NCBI RefSeq assembly: GCF_008017805.1
Contig: NZ_VRTT01000008.1
Coordinates: 1 to 64,000, forward strand
Source: Paenibacillus sp. N3.4
Lineage (GTDB): Bacteria; Bacillota; Bacilli; Paenibacillales; NBRC-103111
DNA: 64,000 nt
Direction: 5' to 3'
Shown: one piece after another, positions 9,590 through 18,358 of the stretch
Layout of the letters: every line of letters starts with the position of its first letter
How positions within the stretch are numbered: position 1 is the first letter of the stretch
Made by a program: the position numbers and the translations under genes
The notes under the pieces: model-generated
Told to the model about the DNA's origin: nothing
Seen by the model: the letters and a program-made list of their open reading frames with translations, nothing else
Databases searched by the model: none

Positions 9590-11071
9590 TCATTTGAACC
9601 GAGAAGGGTAAATCATTCTCATTAGTAGATGTTTAAGTCTATTTTTTTTCTTCAAAATTTCAAAGGGTCGCATCATCTCGTAATCTTCATGCTCGAGCAT
9701 GTGACAATGCCATACAAATAGTCCGACGAATGGATCGAAACGCCCGATAAAAGAGGTAACGGTACCAGCAGGAGCACGAATCGTATCTTTAAATCCTCTT
9801 TCGTTAGGTTCAGGAGGAGCCGCTGGCCCTGTAAATGTAAGTTTTCCTGTAGCTTGGAAATGAGCAACATCAAAAGGCTGGCGCTCTAGAATTTGCATGT
9901 CAACGACATGTAGATGAATGGGGTGATCATCATTTGAAAGATTGATTAGCCGCCATATTTCAACAGCTCCTAATTCCATTTTCTCAGATATAGGGTCATT
10001 CCACATTTTACCGTCAAGTAAATTGAGTGATCTTCCATATACATCCTCCACCCTGACGAGTGTGAGATCTCTTGTCCTTGTTGCCATCTCACTTGATAGG
10101 AAATTAATTTTCGTTAATTGATCTGGCAAGGAACTGGTATCTTTTCCTTTCAACGGTATGGTTACTTTAAACTGCATCACATCGGTTGTTTCTGGGGAAG
10201 CACCCTTGAAGACATTTTTAAGAATAATCTTCTTACCATAAGATCGGGAAAAATCGACGATCACATCCGCGCGCTCAGTTGTTAGAAGGAGGATCTCATT
10301 CATTTTAACTGGTTTCTCAAGTAATCCTCGATCAATTCCAATTTGATAAAATGGCTGTCCAGAGTCCAGTTTGAGTGTAATCGTTCGACTATTACAGTAA
10401 TTTAATATGCGAAATCGGTATTTTCTTGGTTCTACTTCAAAATAAGGGGATACTTTGCCATTTACCAACATGTAATCTGCGTCAAAAGGTGTGACAATCG
10501 AGGGATAAGGAAGACGAGGATTGTTTTTATCCGGTGTAGAGGGGTAATAGAGCGAACCATCCGGGTTAAACGAGCGATCCTGAATCATAAGAGGGAGTTC
10601 ATATGCTCCAGCCGGTAGATTCAGGGATTGTTCATCCCGATCACGAATGATATAAAAACCTCCAAGTCCGGCATAATTGTTTAATCTCGTAATGCCCATG
10701 GTGTGATCATGATAAAATAACGTAGTTGCTTCAAGGTTTGGGTACTCAGATACTTTTCTTTTAAACATAGGCCCTGTTTGTTCAAAATTTCTCGTAAACC
10801 AAGCTTCAGGGTAGCCATCACTATGTTCAAGCTGTTTTCCTCCGTGTAGATGAACCACAGTTCTAACCTGTGGAAGTGTTTTTTCGGCACCATGAACGGT
10901 TGTATCGATGGGAAGAAAATGCTTTCTGGGTAGATCATTCATCCATTTGACAGATGTCGTTTCATCCTTCATCACATCGAAAGTTGGGCCCGGGTACATG
11001 CCGTTGTAGCCCCACAACCGGGTAGGCCCTAAATCACGATGTAGTTTTTGGGTAAATTCCCTCATGGTCAC
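9590..11071 (-). CDS. CotA-like multicopper oxidase (spore-coat laccase type), N-terminus probably disrupted
   Basis: 493 aa as an open frame from an internal ATG. All four copper-binding segments are visible: VHLHGG, FYHDHTMG, HPIHLHVVD and VWHCHMLEHEDYEMMRP; the last also carries the type 1 copper Cys-His. The body follows Bacillus CotA closely. Homology continues about 32 codons upstream of this ATG in the same frame (KLQKFVDKLPLL, then GTYYEVT). The expected start is the ATG at 11169, after AGGAGG, but it is out of frame by one base at a G5 run (11162-11166). The intact gene would be 9590-11169. Outer-coat pigment or phenolic oxidation is the usual role. Confidence 0.88.
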   Translation of the reverse strand: MTMREFTQKLHRDLGPTRLWGYNGMYPGPTFDVMKDETTSVKWMNDLPRKHFLPIDTTVHGAEKTLPQVRTVVHLHGGKQLEHSDGYPEAWFTRNFEQTGPMFKRKVSEYPNLEATTLFYHDHTMGITRLNNYAGLGGFYIIRDRDEQSLNLPAGAYELPLMIQDRSFNPDGSLYYPSTPDKNNPRLPYPSIVTPFDADYMLVNGKVSPYFEVEPRKYRFRILNYCNSRTITLKLDSGQPFYQIGIDRGLLEKPVKMNEILLLTTERADVIVDFSRSYGKKIILKNVFKGASPETTDVMQFKVTIPLKGKDTSSLPDQLTKINFLSSEMATRTRDLTLVRVEDVYGRSLNLLDGKMWNDPISEKMELGAVEIWRLINLSNDDHPIHLHVVDMQILERQPFDVAHFQATGKLTFTGPAAPPEPNERGFKDTIRAPAGTVTSFIGRFDPFVGLFVWHCHMLEHEDYEMMRPFEILKKKNRLKHLLMRMIYPSRFK

Positions 11072-11391
11072 TTCATAATACGTACCTTTCTTGTTTCGCT
11101 TGATTGGGGAAATGGTTTTGAGAAGCGGCAGTTTATCGACGAATTTCTGAAGTTTTACTTTGGGGGCATATGAGTGAAGACCTCCTCATGGTTAATACCT
11201 TAAAAAAGCATATGATTGAATCCTGGAGCCCCGGTCTTTCATTCATGAACTAAGCATTTTCCTGCAACCGCCCAACCACAACTTCCTTCTCCGCTCAACG
11301 ACAAGAAAGGTACCGTGCTCTAATCCTATTATATGAAGAGATACCTTCTGTTAATACTTATTAACATACAGATTGCCTTTACATCAAATCT

Positions 11392-11440
11392 AAAAAAGTG
11401 AAGCCCACCAACCTCTTTACAATTAAGAAGTTGATGGGCT
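11392..11440 (-). terminator. Intrinsic terminator downstream of ppdK
   Basis: Complementary arms at 11402-11415 and 11427-11440 (AGCCCAYCAAC type, one G-T pair) with an 11-base loop, followed on the minus strand by a run of six T. It closes the gap / SR1P-like / ppdK operon. The rest of 11170-11543 shows no gene apart from the AGGAGG site of the CotA-like gene. Confidence 0.8.
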
Positions 11441-11543
11441 CTTTAATGATTTAGGGTAAAACATATATGAGTGCATGCTTATAGGAGGCTAACCTCCCCG
11501 ATCCACCGTGATCCCCCCTATTGTAACCGAATTTCTCGTTGTA

Positions 11544-14227
11544 TTAAACTACCTGGGCTACTTTTTGTTCGCTAGGAACACCATATTGGATGAACGCTTG
11601 TGCTGCGGCAATTCGTGCTAAAGGAATTCGGTAAGGGGAACAACTTACATAATCCAATCCTGTCAAGTGGCAAAAGAAAATCGACTCTTTATCTCCGCCA
11701 TGCTCCCCGCATATGCCCGTTTTTAGAGACGGCTTTACGAACCGTCCCACATTTACTGCTAAATCAATCAATTGTCCGACTCCTTCCGTGTCGAGCACTT
11801 GAAACGGATTATGCGGAAGAAGCTTCTGATCGACATAATGGGTTAGAAATTTCCCTTCCGCATCGTCACGGCTGTATCCAAACGTCATCTGCGTCAAGTC
11901 ATTTGTGCCAAATGAGAAGAAATCTGCATGAGCCACGATTTGGCGCGCAGTAAGGGCGGCACGCGGTACCTCAATCATGGTCCCTACCTTGTATGGACAA
12001 TCTCGAAGTTTATCATTCCCCAGCACCTGTTCCGCAACGGACTCAACAAGTTCTCTCAAAATTTTCAGTTCGTTGACATGGCCGACGAGCGGAATCATGA
12101 TTTCCGGAAGTACTCGGATGCCTCTATCGATACAGCTAGATGCTGCACGGAAGATGGCCTCTATCTGCATATCATAAATTTCCGGATATACAATTCCTAA
12201 TCTACAGCCTCGCTGTCCTAGCATGGGGTTAGCCTCGTGGAGAGCTTGCACTTTACGGAGAAGGTGAGTGACCTCATCTTTTTCCAAGTCTGACCCATCT
12301 TTATCATAACTGAGCTGCGCATGTCTTCTTTGCAGGTCTTCGAGGTTGGGTAAAAATTCATGCAAAGGTGGGTCCAGCAATCGGATCGTTACTGGCAGAC
12401 TATCCATTTCCTCGAACATATCCTCAAAATCCGACTGCTGCATGGGAAGCAGCTGTGAAAGAGCCTGCAACCGTTCCGCCTTATCATCCGCTAGGATCAT
12501 TCGTTGAACGACAGGCAGACGAGTTGGTGAGAAAAACATATGCTCCGTACGGCATAAACCGATCCCTTGAGCGCCCAACTGTCTGGCGATTTTCGCGTCT
12601 TCCGGATTGTCTGCGTTCGCGTATACTTTCAGCGTGCTGATCTCATCCGCCCAGTTCAGCATAATGAGAAGTTCATCCGTCATTCTGGCTTCTCGTAAAG
12701 GCATGGCACCGATAATGACGCGTCCGGTTGCACCGTCGAGCGTAATCCAATCTCCTTCTTCCACGACCCTGCTTCCAGCGAACATGCACTTCTCTTCAAG
12801 CACAATTCGGATGTCTTCGCAGCCGCATACGCAAGGTTTACCCATTCCCCTTGCCACAACAGCGGCATGGCTGGTCATTCCTCCACGGCTCGTGAGCACG
12901 CCTTCCGAAGCAATCAAGCCATGAATATCTTCAGGTGTTGTTTCGTTTCTTGCCAGAACCACTGTCTTGCCGGCACGGTTCCATTCTGCAGCCGTATCTG
13001 CATCAAATACAATCTGTCCAACCGCTGCGCCCGGCGAAGCAGGAAGTCCTTTCACCAACACATCCTTCACGGCCTCTTCCTCGATACCTCTGTGCAGAAG
13101 CTGATCAAGATGAGACACTTCAATGCGCCCGACAGCTTCCTGCTTAGTCAATAAACCTTCATGGACTAAATCGACGGCAATCTTTAACGCGGCTTGGGCG
13201 TTTCGTTTCCCGTTTCGTGTTTGTAACAGGTAAAGCTTATTATTTTCTACCGTAAATTCGATATCCTGCATATCTTTGTAATGCTTCTCGAGCTGCTTGG
13301 ATACCGCAAACAACTGCTCATAAATCTCGGGTATTTCGTTTTTCAACGAAACAATGGCCAGCGGCGTTCTAATACCTGCTACCACATCTTCCCCCTGTGC
13401 ATTAATTAGGTATTCACCAAAAAACGTATTCTCCCCCGTGGATGGATTTCTCGTAAAAACAACGCCAGTGCCGCAATTCCCTCCCATGTTGCCAAATACC
13501 ATGCTCTGAATGTTGACGGCTGTACCCTGTTCATCCGGTATCCGATTTATTTTGCGGTAAATCTGAGCTCTTTGATTGTTCCAGGACTTAAATACGGCCT
13601 CCACGGCCATTCGCAACTGCTTGTATACGTGCTGTGGGAAATCTAAACCTGTTTTAGCCAGAATGCACTTTTTGTACTCATCGATCAAAAGCTTCCAACC
13701 CACAGCTGTAACATCCTGATCTTGCTCCACGCCTTCTTTCTCTTTCAAACGGTGCAGCAGCTGCTCAAAATGGTAGGATTCAATGCCCATCACCACGTTT
13801 CCAAACATCTGCATCAAACGACGGTAGCAGTCGTAAGCGAATTTTTCATTGCTCGTAAGTTCTGCTAATCCCTGGACGGTTACGTCATTAAGACCGAGAT
13901 TCAAAATCGTATCCATCATACCCGGCATCGATGTTACGGAACCGGAACGTACAGAGACGAGAAGCGGATTTTTTGCATCTCCGAACGTTTGTCCTTTTTG
14001 TTTCTCTAGCTGCTTGAGTGCTGCTGCGATTTGTTCAAGCAGTTCTTCTGAGATCCGATTACCAACCTTAAAAAAGCTAAGCAAGCCTCGGTCGTAATCG
14101 TGAATCCCGGAGGTACAGGAAGTCCGGCACGTGTCATCTCAGCGAGATTTGCTCCCTTTCCTCCCATTAAATCTTTCATTGATGCATTTCCCTCTTGAAA
14201 GGGTACCACTTGTTTCTGTGTTATCAT
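11544..14227 (-). pseudogene. ppdK: Pyruvate, phosphate dikinase, interrupted by one frameshift
   Basis: The N-terminal 57 or so codons ([20 protein letters not shown]..., 14227-14070) and a long downstream frame (to 11544) together make about 894 aa, the normal PPDK length. ATP-grasp residues, the phosphohistidine segment GGMTSHAAVVARGMGKPCVCG, and the C-terminal PEP/pyruvate TIM-barrel (GTMIEVPRAALTA, FSFGTNDLTQM, GICGEHGG) are all present. The frames join at a T6 run (14070-14075); seven T would restore [19 protein letters not shown]. The enzyme interconverts pyruvate + ATP + Pi and PEP + AMP + PPi. Operon with a GapB-like gap gene points to PEP synthesis. Start at ATG 14227 behind GGAGGGCAACAA. 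Confidence 0.9.
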
Positions 14228-14376
14228 TTGTTGCCCTCCTTATTTTTTTCGATACATGAAATGCTTTCGCACAAGCCATAAAATTTTTTATATCCGTCGG
14301 TTGGTAACGTTGCAATCACTTCATTACATGATTTACAAATGATAACACCTAGATCATACCGGTGAATGGCCGCCAT
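14224..14376 (-). CDS. SR1P-like GapA-binding peptide (50 aa)
   Basis: 50 aa, found by translating the gap between gap and ppdK. It reads [16 protein letters not shown]...FYGLC in its core, resembling Bacillus SR1P (TIVCQDCNEAI...TLYGTC), the peptide encoded by the SR1 RNA that binds GapA and promotes RNA degradation through RNase J1. Cys-X2-Cys and a later Cys match a small zinc-ribbon pattern. Its ATG starts two bases after the gap stop, and its TGA overlaps the ppdK ATG, so all three are tightly coupled. Function by analogy only; the similarity is short but well placed beside a gap gene. Confidence 0.7.
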   Translation of the reverse strand: MAAIHRYDLGVIICKSCNEVIATLPTDGYKKFYGLCESISCIEKNKEGNK

Positions 14377-14378
14377 AT

Positions 14379-15428
14379 TTAGATGGTTTGTGTTAGACAT
14401 GTCGCTTCCTCCTTGAGTTGCGCGCTTTCCGCACTAGAAATATAAGATACTAAATCAATCACTCGATTAGCGTAACCCCACTCGTTGTCATACCATGCCA
14501 ACAGCTTGATTTGGTCTTCCTGCGTCATAATGCTGAGACCGTCAACGATGGCGGATTTCTCATTTCCGATATAATCCGCAGAAACAAGCGGCAATTCATT
14601 GTAGTCGACAAATGTTCCCATTTGCCCAGCAACCGCCTGTTTGATAGCATGCTTCACTTCATCGACTTTCACTTTGCGGCCGACTACCACTTGAAGATCC
14701 AGCAGTGATACATCCTGTGTCGGCACACGGACAGAGACACCTTGTATATGGGAGGCGAGATGAGGAATTACATCGATAAGTGCTTTGCCAACTCCGGTCG
14801 AAGTCGGAATAATAGAATTCGTGCATGCCCTGGCACGTCGAAGATCTTTATGCGGATTATCCAAATGGTTTTGATCATTCGTGAAAGCATGCACCGTTGT
14901 CATCCACCCTTGCTTGATAATAAAGGCCTCATCCAGAATATGTAGAATAGGTGCGATACAGTTGGTTGTACAGGAAGCTGCGGATAGTAAGCGATGCTTC
15001 TTTGGATCATACCGATCTTCATTTACTCCCATGACAACAGTCAGGTCCATGTTCGCACCCGGTGCCGTAATCAAAACCTTCTTTGCTCCAGCAAATAAGT
15101 GTCGTTCAGCACCATGCCGATGATTGAACTTCCCGGTTGCATCTACGACCAATTCCACACCATAGTCCTCCCATGGCAGTAAATCAGGTTCTCTTTCACA
15201 GATGACGGAAATCCGCTGACCGTTAATCATGATGATGTTGTCATTTACTACTTCGATTTTCGCGTCCCAAGTGCCATGAACGGAATCATATTTCAACAGA
15301 TGGGCCAATACATGAATGGGGCTTGTAGAATTGATCACTTTTACCTCGAAGTCCTGCTGCTTTTCCGTCAATGCTTTTCTCAAACAAAGTCTTCCGATTC
15401 TTCCTGTTCCACTTATTCCAACTCGCAT
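14379..15428 (-). CDS. gap: Glyceraldehyde-3-phosphate dehydrogenase, GapB-like
   Basis: About 349 aa. N-terminal GTGRIGR Rossmann motif, catalytic Cys153 in SAASCTTNC, and the C-terminal WYDNEWGYANRVIDL signature. NDQNHLDNPHKDLRRARA and LLKYDSVHG resemble B. subtilis GapB. Position 34, after VIN, is Ser rather than the Asp of NAD-specific GapA, which fits NADP use and gluconeogenesis. The ATG at 15428 is preceded by GGGGG with good spacing; the open frame has upstream ATGs too. Operon with ppdK supports a gluconeogenic role (inference). Confidence 0.9.
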   Translation of the reverse strand: MRVGISGTGRIGRLCLRKALTEKQQDFEVKVINSTSPIHVLAHLLKYDSVHGTWDAKIEVVNDNIIMINGQRISVICEREPDLLPWEDYGVELVVDATGKFNHRHGAERHLFAGAKKVLITAPGANMDLTVVMGVNEDRYDPKKHRLLSAASCTTNCIAPILHILDEAFIIKQGWMTTVHAFTNDQNHLDNPHKDLRRARACTNSIIPTSTGVGKALIDVIPHLASHIQGVSVRVPTQDVSLLDLQVVVGRKVKVDEVKHAIKQAVAGQMGTFVDYNELPLVSADYIGNEKSAIVDGLSIMTQEDQIKLLAWYDNEWGYANRVIDLVSYISSAESAQLKEEATCLTQTI

Positions 15429-15482
15429 CTCCATCCCCCAACTCATTATTTAGTATGTCATAAATATAGCATCTAAATATAT

Positions 15483-15570
15483 ATAACGCAATATATAGCG
15501 TTATTATTAAATACGAACAAATAAAGAACCTATTAATTGAAGAATAATCATATATAATACGTTATATATG
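15483..15570. promoter_or_regulatory. AT-rich palindromes upstream of gap
   Basis: Two inverted repeats lie 55-142 bases upstream of the gap start: ATAACGC...GCGTTAT (15483-15504, 8-base spacer) and CATATATAA...TTATATATG (15549-15570, 4-base spacer). A TATGTCATAAA at 15454-15464 fits the B. subtilis CcpN consensus TRTGHYATAYW at 10 of 11 positions. CcpN represses gapB in Bacillus, so these are candidate operators. No regulator gene is in the window. Confidence 0.5.
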
Positions 15571-15580
15571 ATGAAATAAG

Positions 15581-15612
15581 AAAAAACCGTCAGGGAATTT
15601 CCTCCTGACGGT
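15581..15612 (-). terminator. Intrinsic terminator downstream of the SLH gene end
   Basis: Arms ACCGTCAGG (15586-15594) and CCTGACGGT (15604-15612) with a run of six T on the minus strand. It ends minus-strand transcription from the SLH fragment. 15613-15825 shows no gene. Confidence 0.85.
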
Positions 15613-15825
15613 CCTTTAAGGTTAGCCCAGAAAAAGTATCTAAACAATATTGTGGAACAAGATCATCGATTCATAAAGAAAATCACAAAATCGATGCATG
15701 GTTTCAAAACGTTTCACACTGCAGAACAGCAATTAGCCAGTATGGCCCGTCATTAACCCCGAATCAAAAGGGCAACCCACTTTGGCAAAGAGGGCAGCTC
15801 TTTTTTGATCTAGGACGAACGGTTA

Positions 15826-16520
15826 CTAATTCATCTGAGCTAGCATATTCAGTAAAACCGTTACAGCTTCAGCCCTCGTTGCATGTTTCTGAGGGGCAAA
15901 TATATTATTGCTTTTCCCCTGTACAATTCCTTTTTTCTGTACGAATGCAACGCTGCCTTTCGCCCATGCTGGAATATCCCGATCATCTGCAAAGCTAACT
16001 GCGGCATTCGCTTCGTCGGATTGGCCCAAAGCCTTGGCTATGACTACTGCCATCTCAGCTGGTGTTATTTCAGCATCGGGACGTAAAGAGCCGTCCTCAT
16101 AACCATGAATCAAACCTGCCTGCACGGCCTGTGAAATTGATTTCTGCGCCCAGGCTCCGATTTTCGCTGAATCCGTGAAGGTTAGCGCATTTCCTTCCGC
16201 TTGCGGCTTAAGCGCGTTCATCAGCATCACAACAAATTCCGCTTGCGTCACTGTAGCCTTTGGTTTAAACGTGCCATCGGGATACCCGTTGACGATTCTG
16301 GCTCTAACTGCTTGCTTGATGTTAGCCTCGGCCCAATACTCGGAAATATCGCTAAAGCTAGGAAGGGGCTTGTCGGATACCATTGACGGTTCGTCTATGA
16401 TCATCACCGCAAACTTCGTGAAATGATCAACATTAACTGAAATTGTATTCCCTTCGATCTTTGGTCCGCACAGCTTCCCGTTTAGTAGCCCCAGGCACCA
16501 TGCAGAAAAGCCGGCTAGCT
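15826..16520 (-). pseudogene. 3' remnant of an S-layer-homology (SLH) domain protein
   Basis: The annotatable frame (GTG at 16407 to 15826, 193 aa) is almost wholly three SLH domains (FSDISEYWAEANIKQAV..., VNGYPDGTFKPKATVTQAEF, GYEDGSLRPDAEITPAEM). The frame stays open upstream and reads GNTISVNVDHFTKFAV, matching the segment just before the SLH part of the giant protein at 20751-26918 (GNDITVQVDHFAKFAV). Above about 16520 the homology stops, with no start codon or signal peptide. It is therefore the tail of a truncated paralogue, not a free-standing SLH protein. Confidence 0.8.
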
Positions 16521-16563
16521 GACATGAGCATAGGTATTGTCAGTCCGTTTCTTTGAATCCCGT

Positions 16564-16812
16564 TCATTTCATGTCTTGCCAATGGTGTCCACAAGAGAGA
16601 CACTTCTTAATTGTGTCGTTTCTTCCCAACAAACCGGCAAGCATTCCGGGAGCTCCGAACCGGACGGCACCCATCAAGCTTCTGCGGACATTAAACCCCT
16701 TTTTTTCGTCCGCAAGGCTCGATGATCCGCATTTCGGACATGCACGGCTTTCCGATCCGGGATCGGACTTCTTTTTACCGCTTAACAATCTGCCTCTCTC
16801 TCTCCTACTCAT
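16564..16812 (-). CDS. Small zinc-ribbon protein
   Basis: 82 aa. Two Cys pairs, CPKC near residue 25 and CLSCGHHW near the C-terminus, frame a short hydrophobic Gly/Ala-rich stretch (GAPGMLAGLLG). The basic N-terminus and C-terminal zinc-ribbon pattern are seen in many small Paenibacillus proteins of unknown role. A GGAGGCAGGAGA site precedes the ATG. Likely cytoplasmic zinc binder; no partner gene is apparent. Confidence 0.7.
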   Translation of the reverse strand: MSRRERGRLLSGKKKSDPGSESRACPKCGSSSLADEKKGFNVRRSLMGAVRFGAPGMLAGLLGRNDTIKKCLSCGHHWQDMK

Positions 16813-17441
16813 TCTCCTGCCTCCTTCCGAGTTTCATTACAAAACGATTTAACACTTTCTGCTTAGTAATAAAAAAGGCATTTATCTACCGCGACCCTCC
16901 ATCTGTTGGTACCACAAGAAGAGGATATAACGGCGTGTGCATATGCTGCCGGGTGTCAGATTAACGGATTGGGTAATGCTTGAAAAAGTCAACCATACAT
17001 TCAAGTAGTTAGTCATAGTTTACCTGCCTTCCATGTTTATGGCACATGACGCAAGTATAAGACAAATACCAGTAAAATTAGTCCACCCACAGATTGATTT
17101 TATTATTTCAGTATCCACCTACAGATTGGGCTTCATATTTCATGAACTCAGCACCTTTGTTTAACCTATGGATATAAGTAATAACGGAAATAAACAATAA
17201 TCCCGTCCAGTTGAAGCAGTTTGTGTTATCCTGCCCTTACCGCCGCTCGCAGTAAGATCATCGGGTACGACGACATCCGGAAAATCAATCTACTCGATAA
17301 TCCAATCCGTCTCATGATCGACCTCCAGGCCCAATGCGTAAAAGGAAACGGTCCATAAACCTCAGAAAGACACCAAGGACCCGGACGGATGGGCTTGAGC
17401 CACTCCTGCCGGAATCATGACTACTCGCACACTGGTACGGA
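16813..17441. other. Gene-free stretch with a decayed coding fragment
   Basis: No intact gene. On the minus strand around 17230-17390 there is protein-like sequence (FYALGLEVDHETDWIIE, a TAG stop, then IDFPDVVVPDDLTASGG). It resembles a segment of a larger carbohydrate-related protein but I cannot name the family. The rest shows no recognised element. Confidence 0.4.
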
Positions 17442-18230
17442 TTACACTTGATGCAGCTTCCGGTATATGGACGGATTCATTCCTTTTTTCTTGCGGAAGA
17501 TACGACTCAAATAAAATCCATTCTCATATCCGCAGCGATGGGCGATTTCATCGAGCGTCAGCTTCGTCTCTTCGAGCATACGGCCGGCACGGCCGAGTCG
17601 CAGGTCGGAAACGAAGTCGGACGGGTTGATCTGGTAGACGGAGTGGAACCTCCTCGTAAATTGAACCGGGGTCATCCCGAGCGATGCTGACAGCTCTTTC
17701 ATGGAGAAAGGCGCAAAGGCATGCGCGAGCAGCCACTGGCGCGCCTTTTGCATAACCGGGTCGCCCCTGCCCGTATCCTCGGTCTCGCCCCCTTTACGTT
17801 CCGATTCGACGATCCTCCAAAGATCGCAGAGCCAATGTCGCAAGCGACTTTTCATCGGCTCCTCGTACCATCTTTCCCCGCTTCGCCGAAGATAAGCGAA
17901 CGTGGAGAAGAGCCGCGTACGGTCCTCAACCGTCACTTTGCCGGTCAGTTCCCCCCTTTCCTCCTTTCCCGGTTCTTCCTCCCAAACGAATTGAACGAAG
18001 TGGAAGGTAAGCGGAGTAATCATCTTCCTCCTGAATGGAATACGTGGCGGACAAACGACAAGATCGCCATTGCCTGCCTCCCCTTCCTTATCCCCAATAC
18101 AGTAATGAAACCTTCCCTCCTCGACGGCAAACATCGACCAGTTCTCATACGTATCCTTTTCCAGCAGAAATTGCGCCTTTTGCAGCCAATACGCGTACGC
18201 CGCATGATGAACGGACCAGTTATTTCTCAT
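17442..18230 (-). CDS. AraC family transcriptional regulator
   Basis: 262 aa. The N-terminal half is a cupin-like ligand-binding fold (YCIGDKEGEAGNGDLVVCPPRIPF). The C-terminal half carries two helix-turn-helix units, ending in the AraC signature IAHRCGYENGFYLSRIFRKKKGMNPSIYRK. It is divergent from the FAD oxidoreductase with about 128 bases between the starts, so it probably controls that gene. The arrangement and cupin domain suggest response to a sugar or sugar-derived ligand (inference). Confidence 0.9.
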   Translation of the reverse strand: MRNNWSVHHAAYAYWLQKAQFLLEKDTYENWSMFAVEEGRFHYCIGDKEGEAGNGDLVVCPPRIPFRRKMITPLTFHFVQFVWEEEPGKEERGELTGKVTVEDRTRLFSTFAYLRRSGERWYEEPMKSRLRHWLCDLWRIVESERKGGETEDTGRGDPVMQKARQWLLAHAFAPFSMKELSASLGMTPVQFTRRFHSVYQINPSDFVSDLRLGRAGRMLEETKLTLDEIAHRCGYENGFYLSRIFRKKKGMNPSIYRKLHQV

Positions 18231-18287
18231 AAGGACCCTCCTATGAAATAAAGTATATGTAAAATCGTAACACGGTACATGTCATTT

Positions 18288-18318
18288 GAGAAGGAGGTGA
18301 ATTATGCTGAAATTGTAG
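18288..18318 (+). promoter_or_regulatory. Strong Shine-Dalgarno with a 4-codon mini-ORF
   Basis: A near-perfect AAGGAGGTGA (18291-18300) is followed after a short spacer by ATG CTG AAA TTG TAG (18304-18318), encoding MLKL. It lies 40 bases upstream of the FAD oxidoreductase start. It may be a leader peptide, a ribosome standby site, or the relic of a deleted gene. No RNA structure was confirmed. Confidence 0.35.
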
Positions 18319-18358
18319 ATAAATGATCCATCAACAAGCTTAGAGGAGGCGGTTTCAG

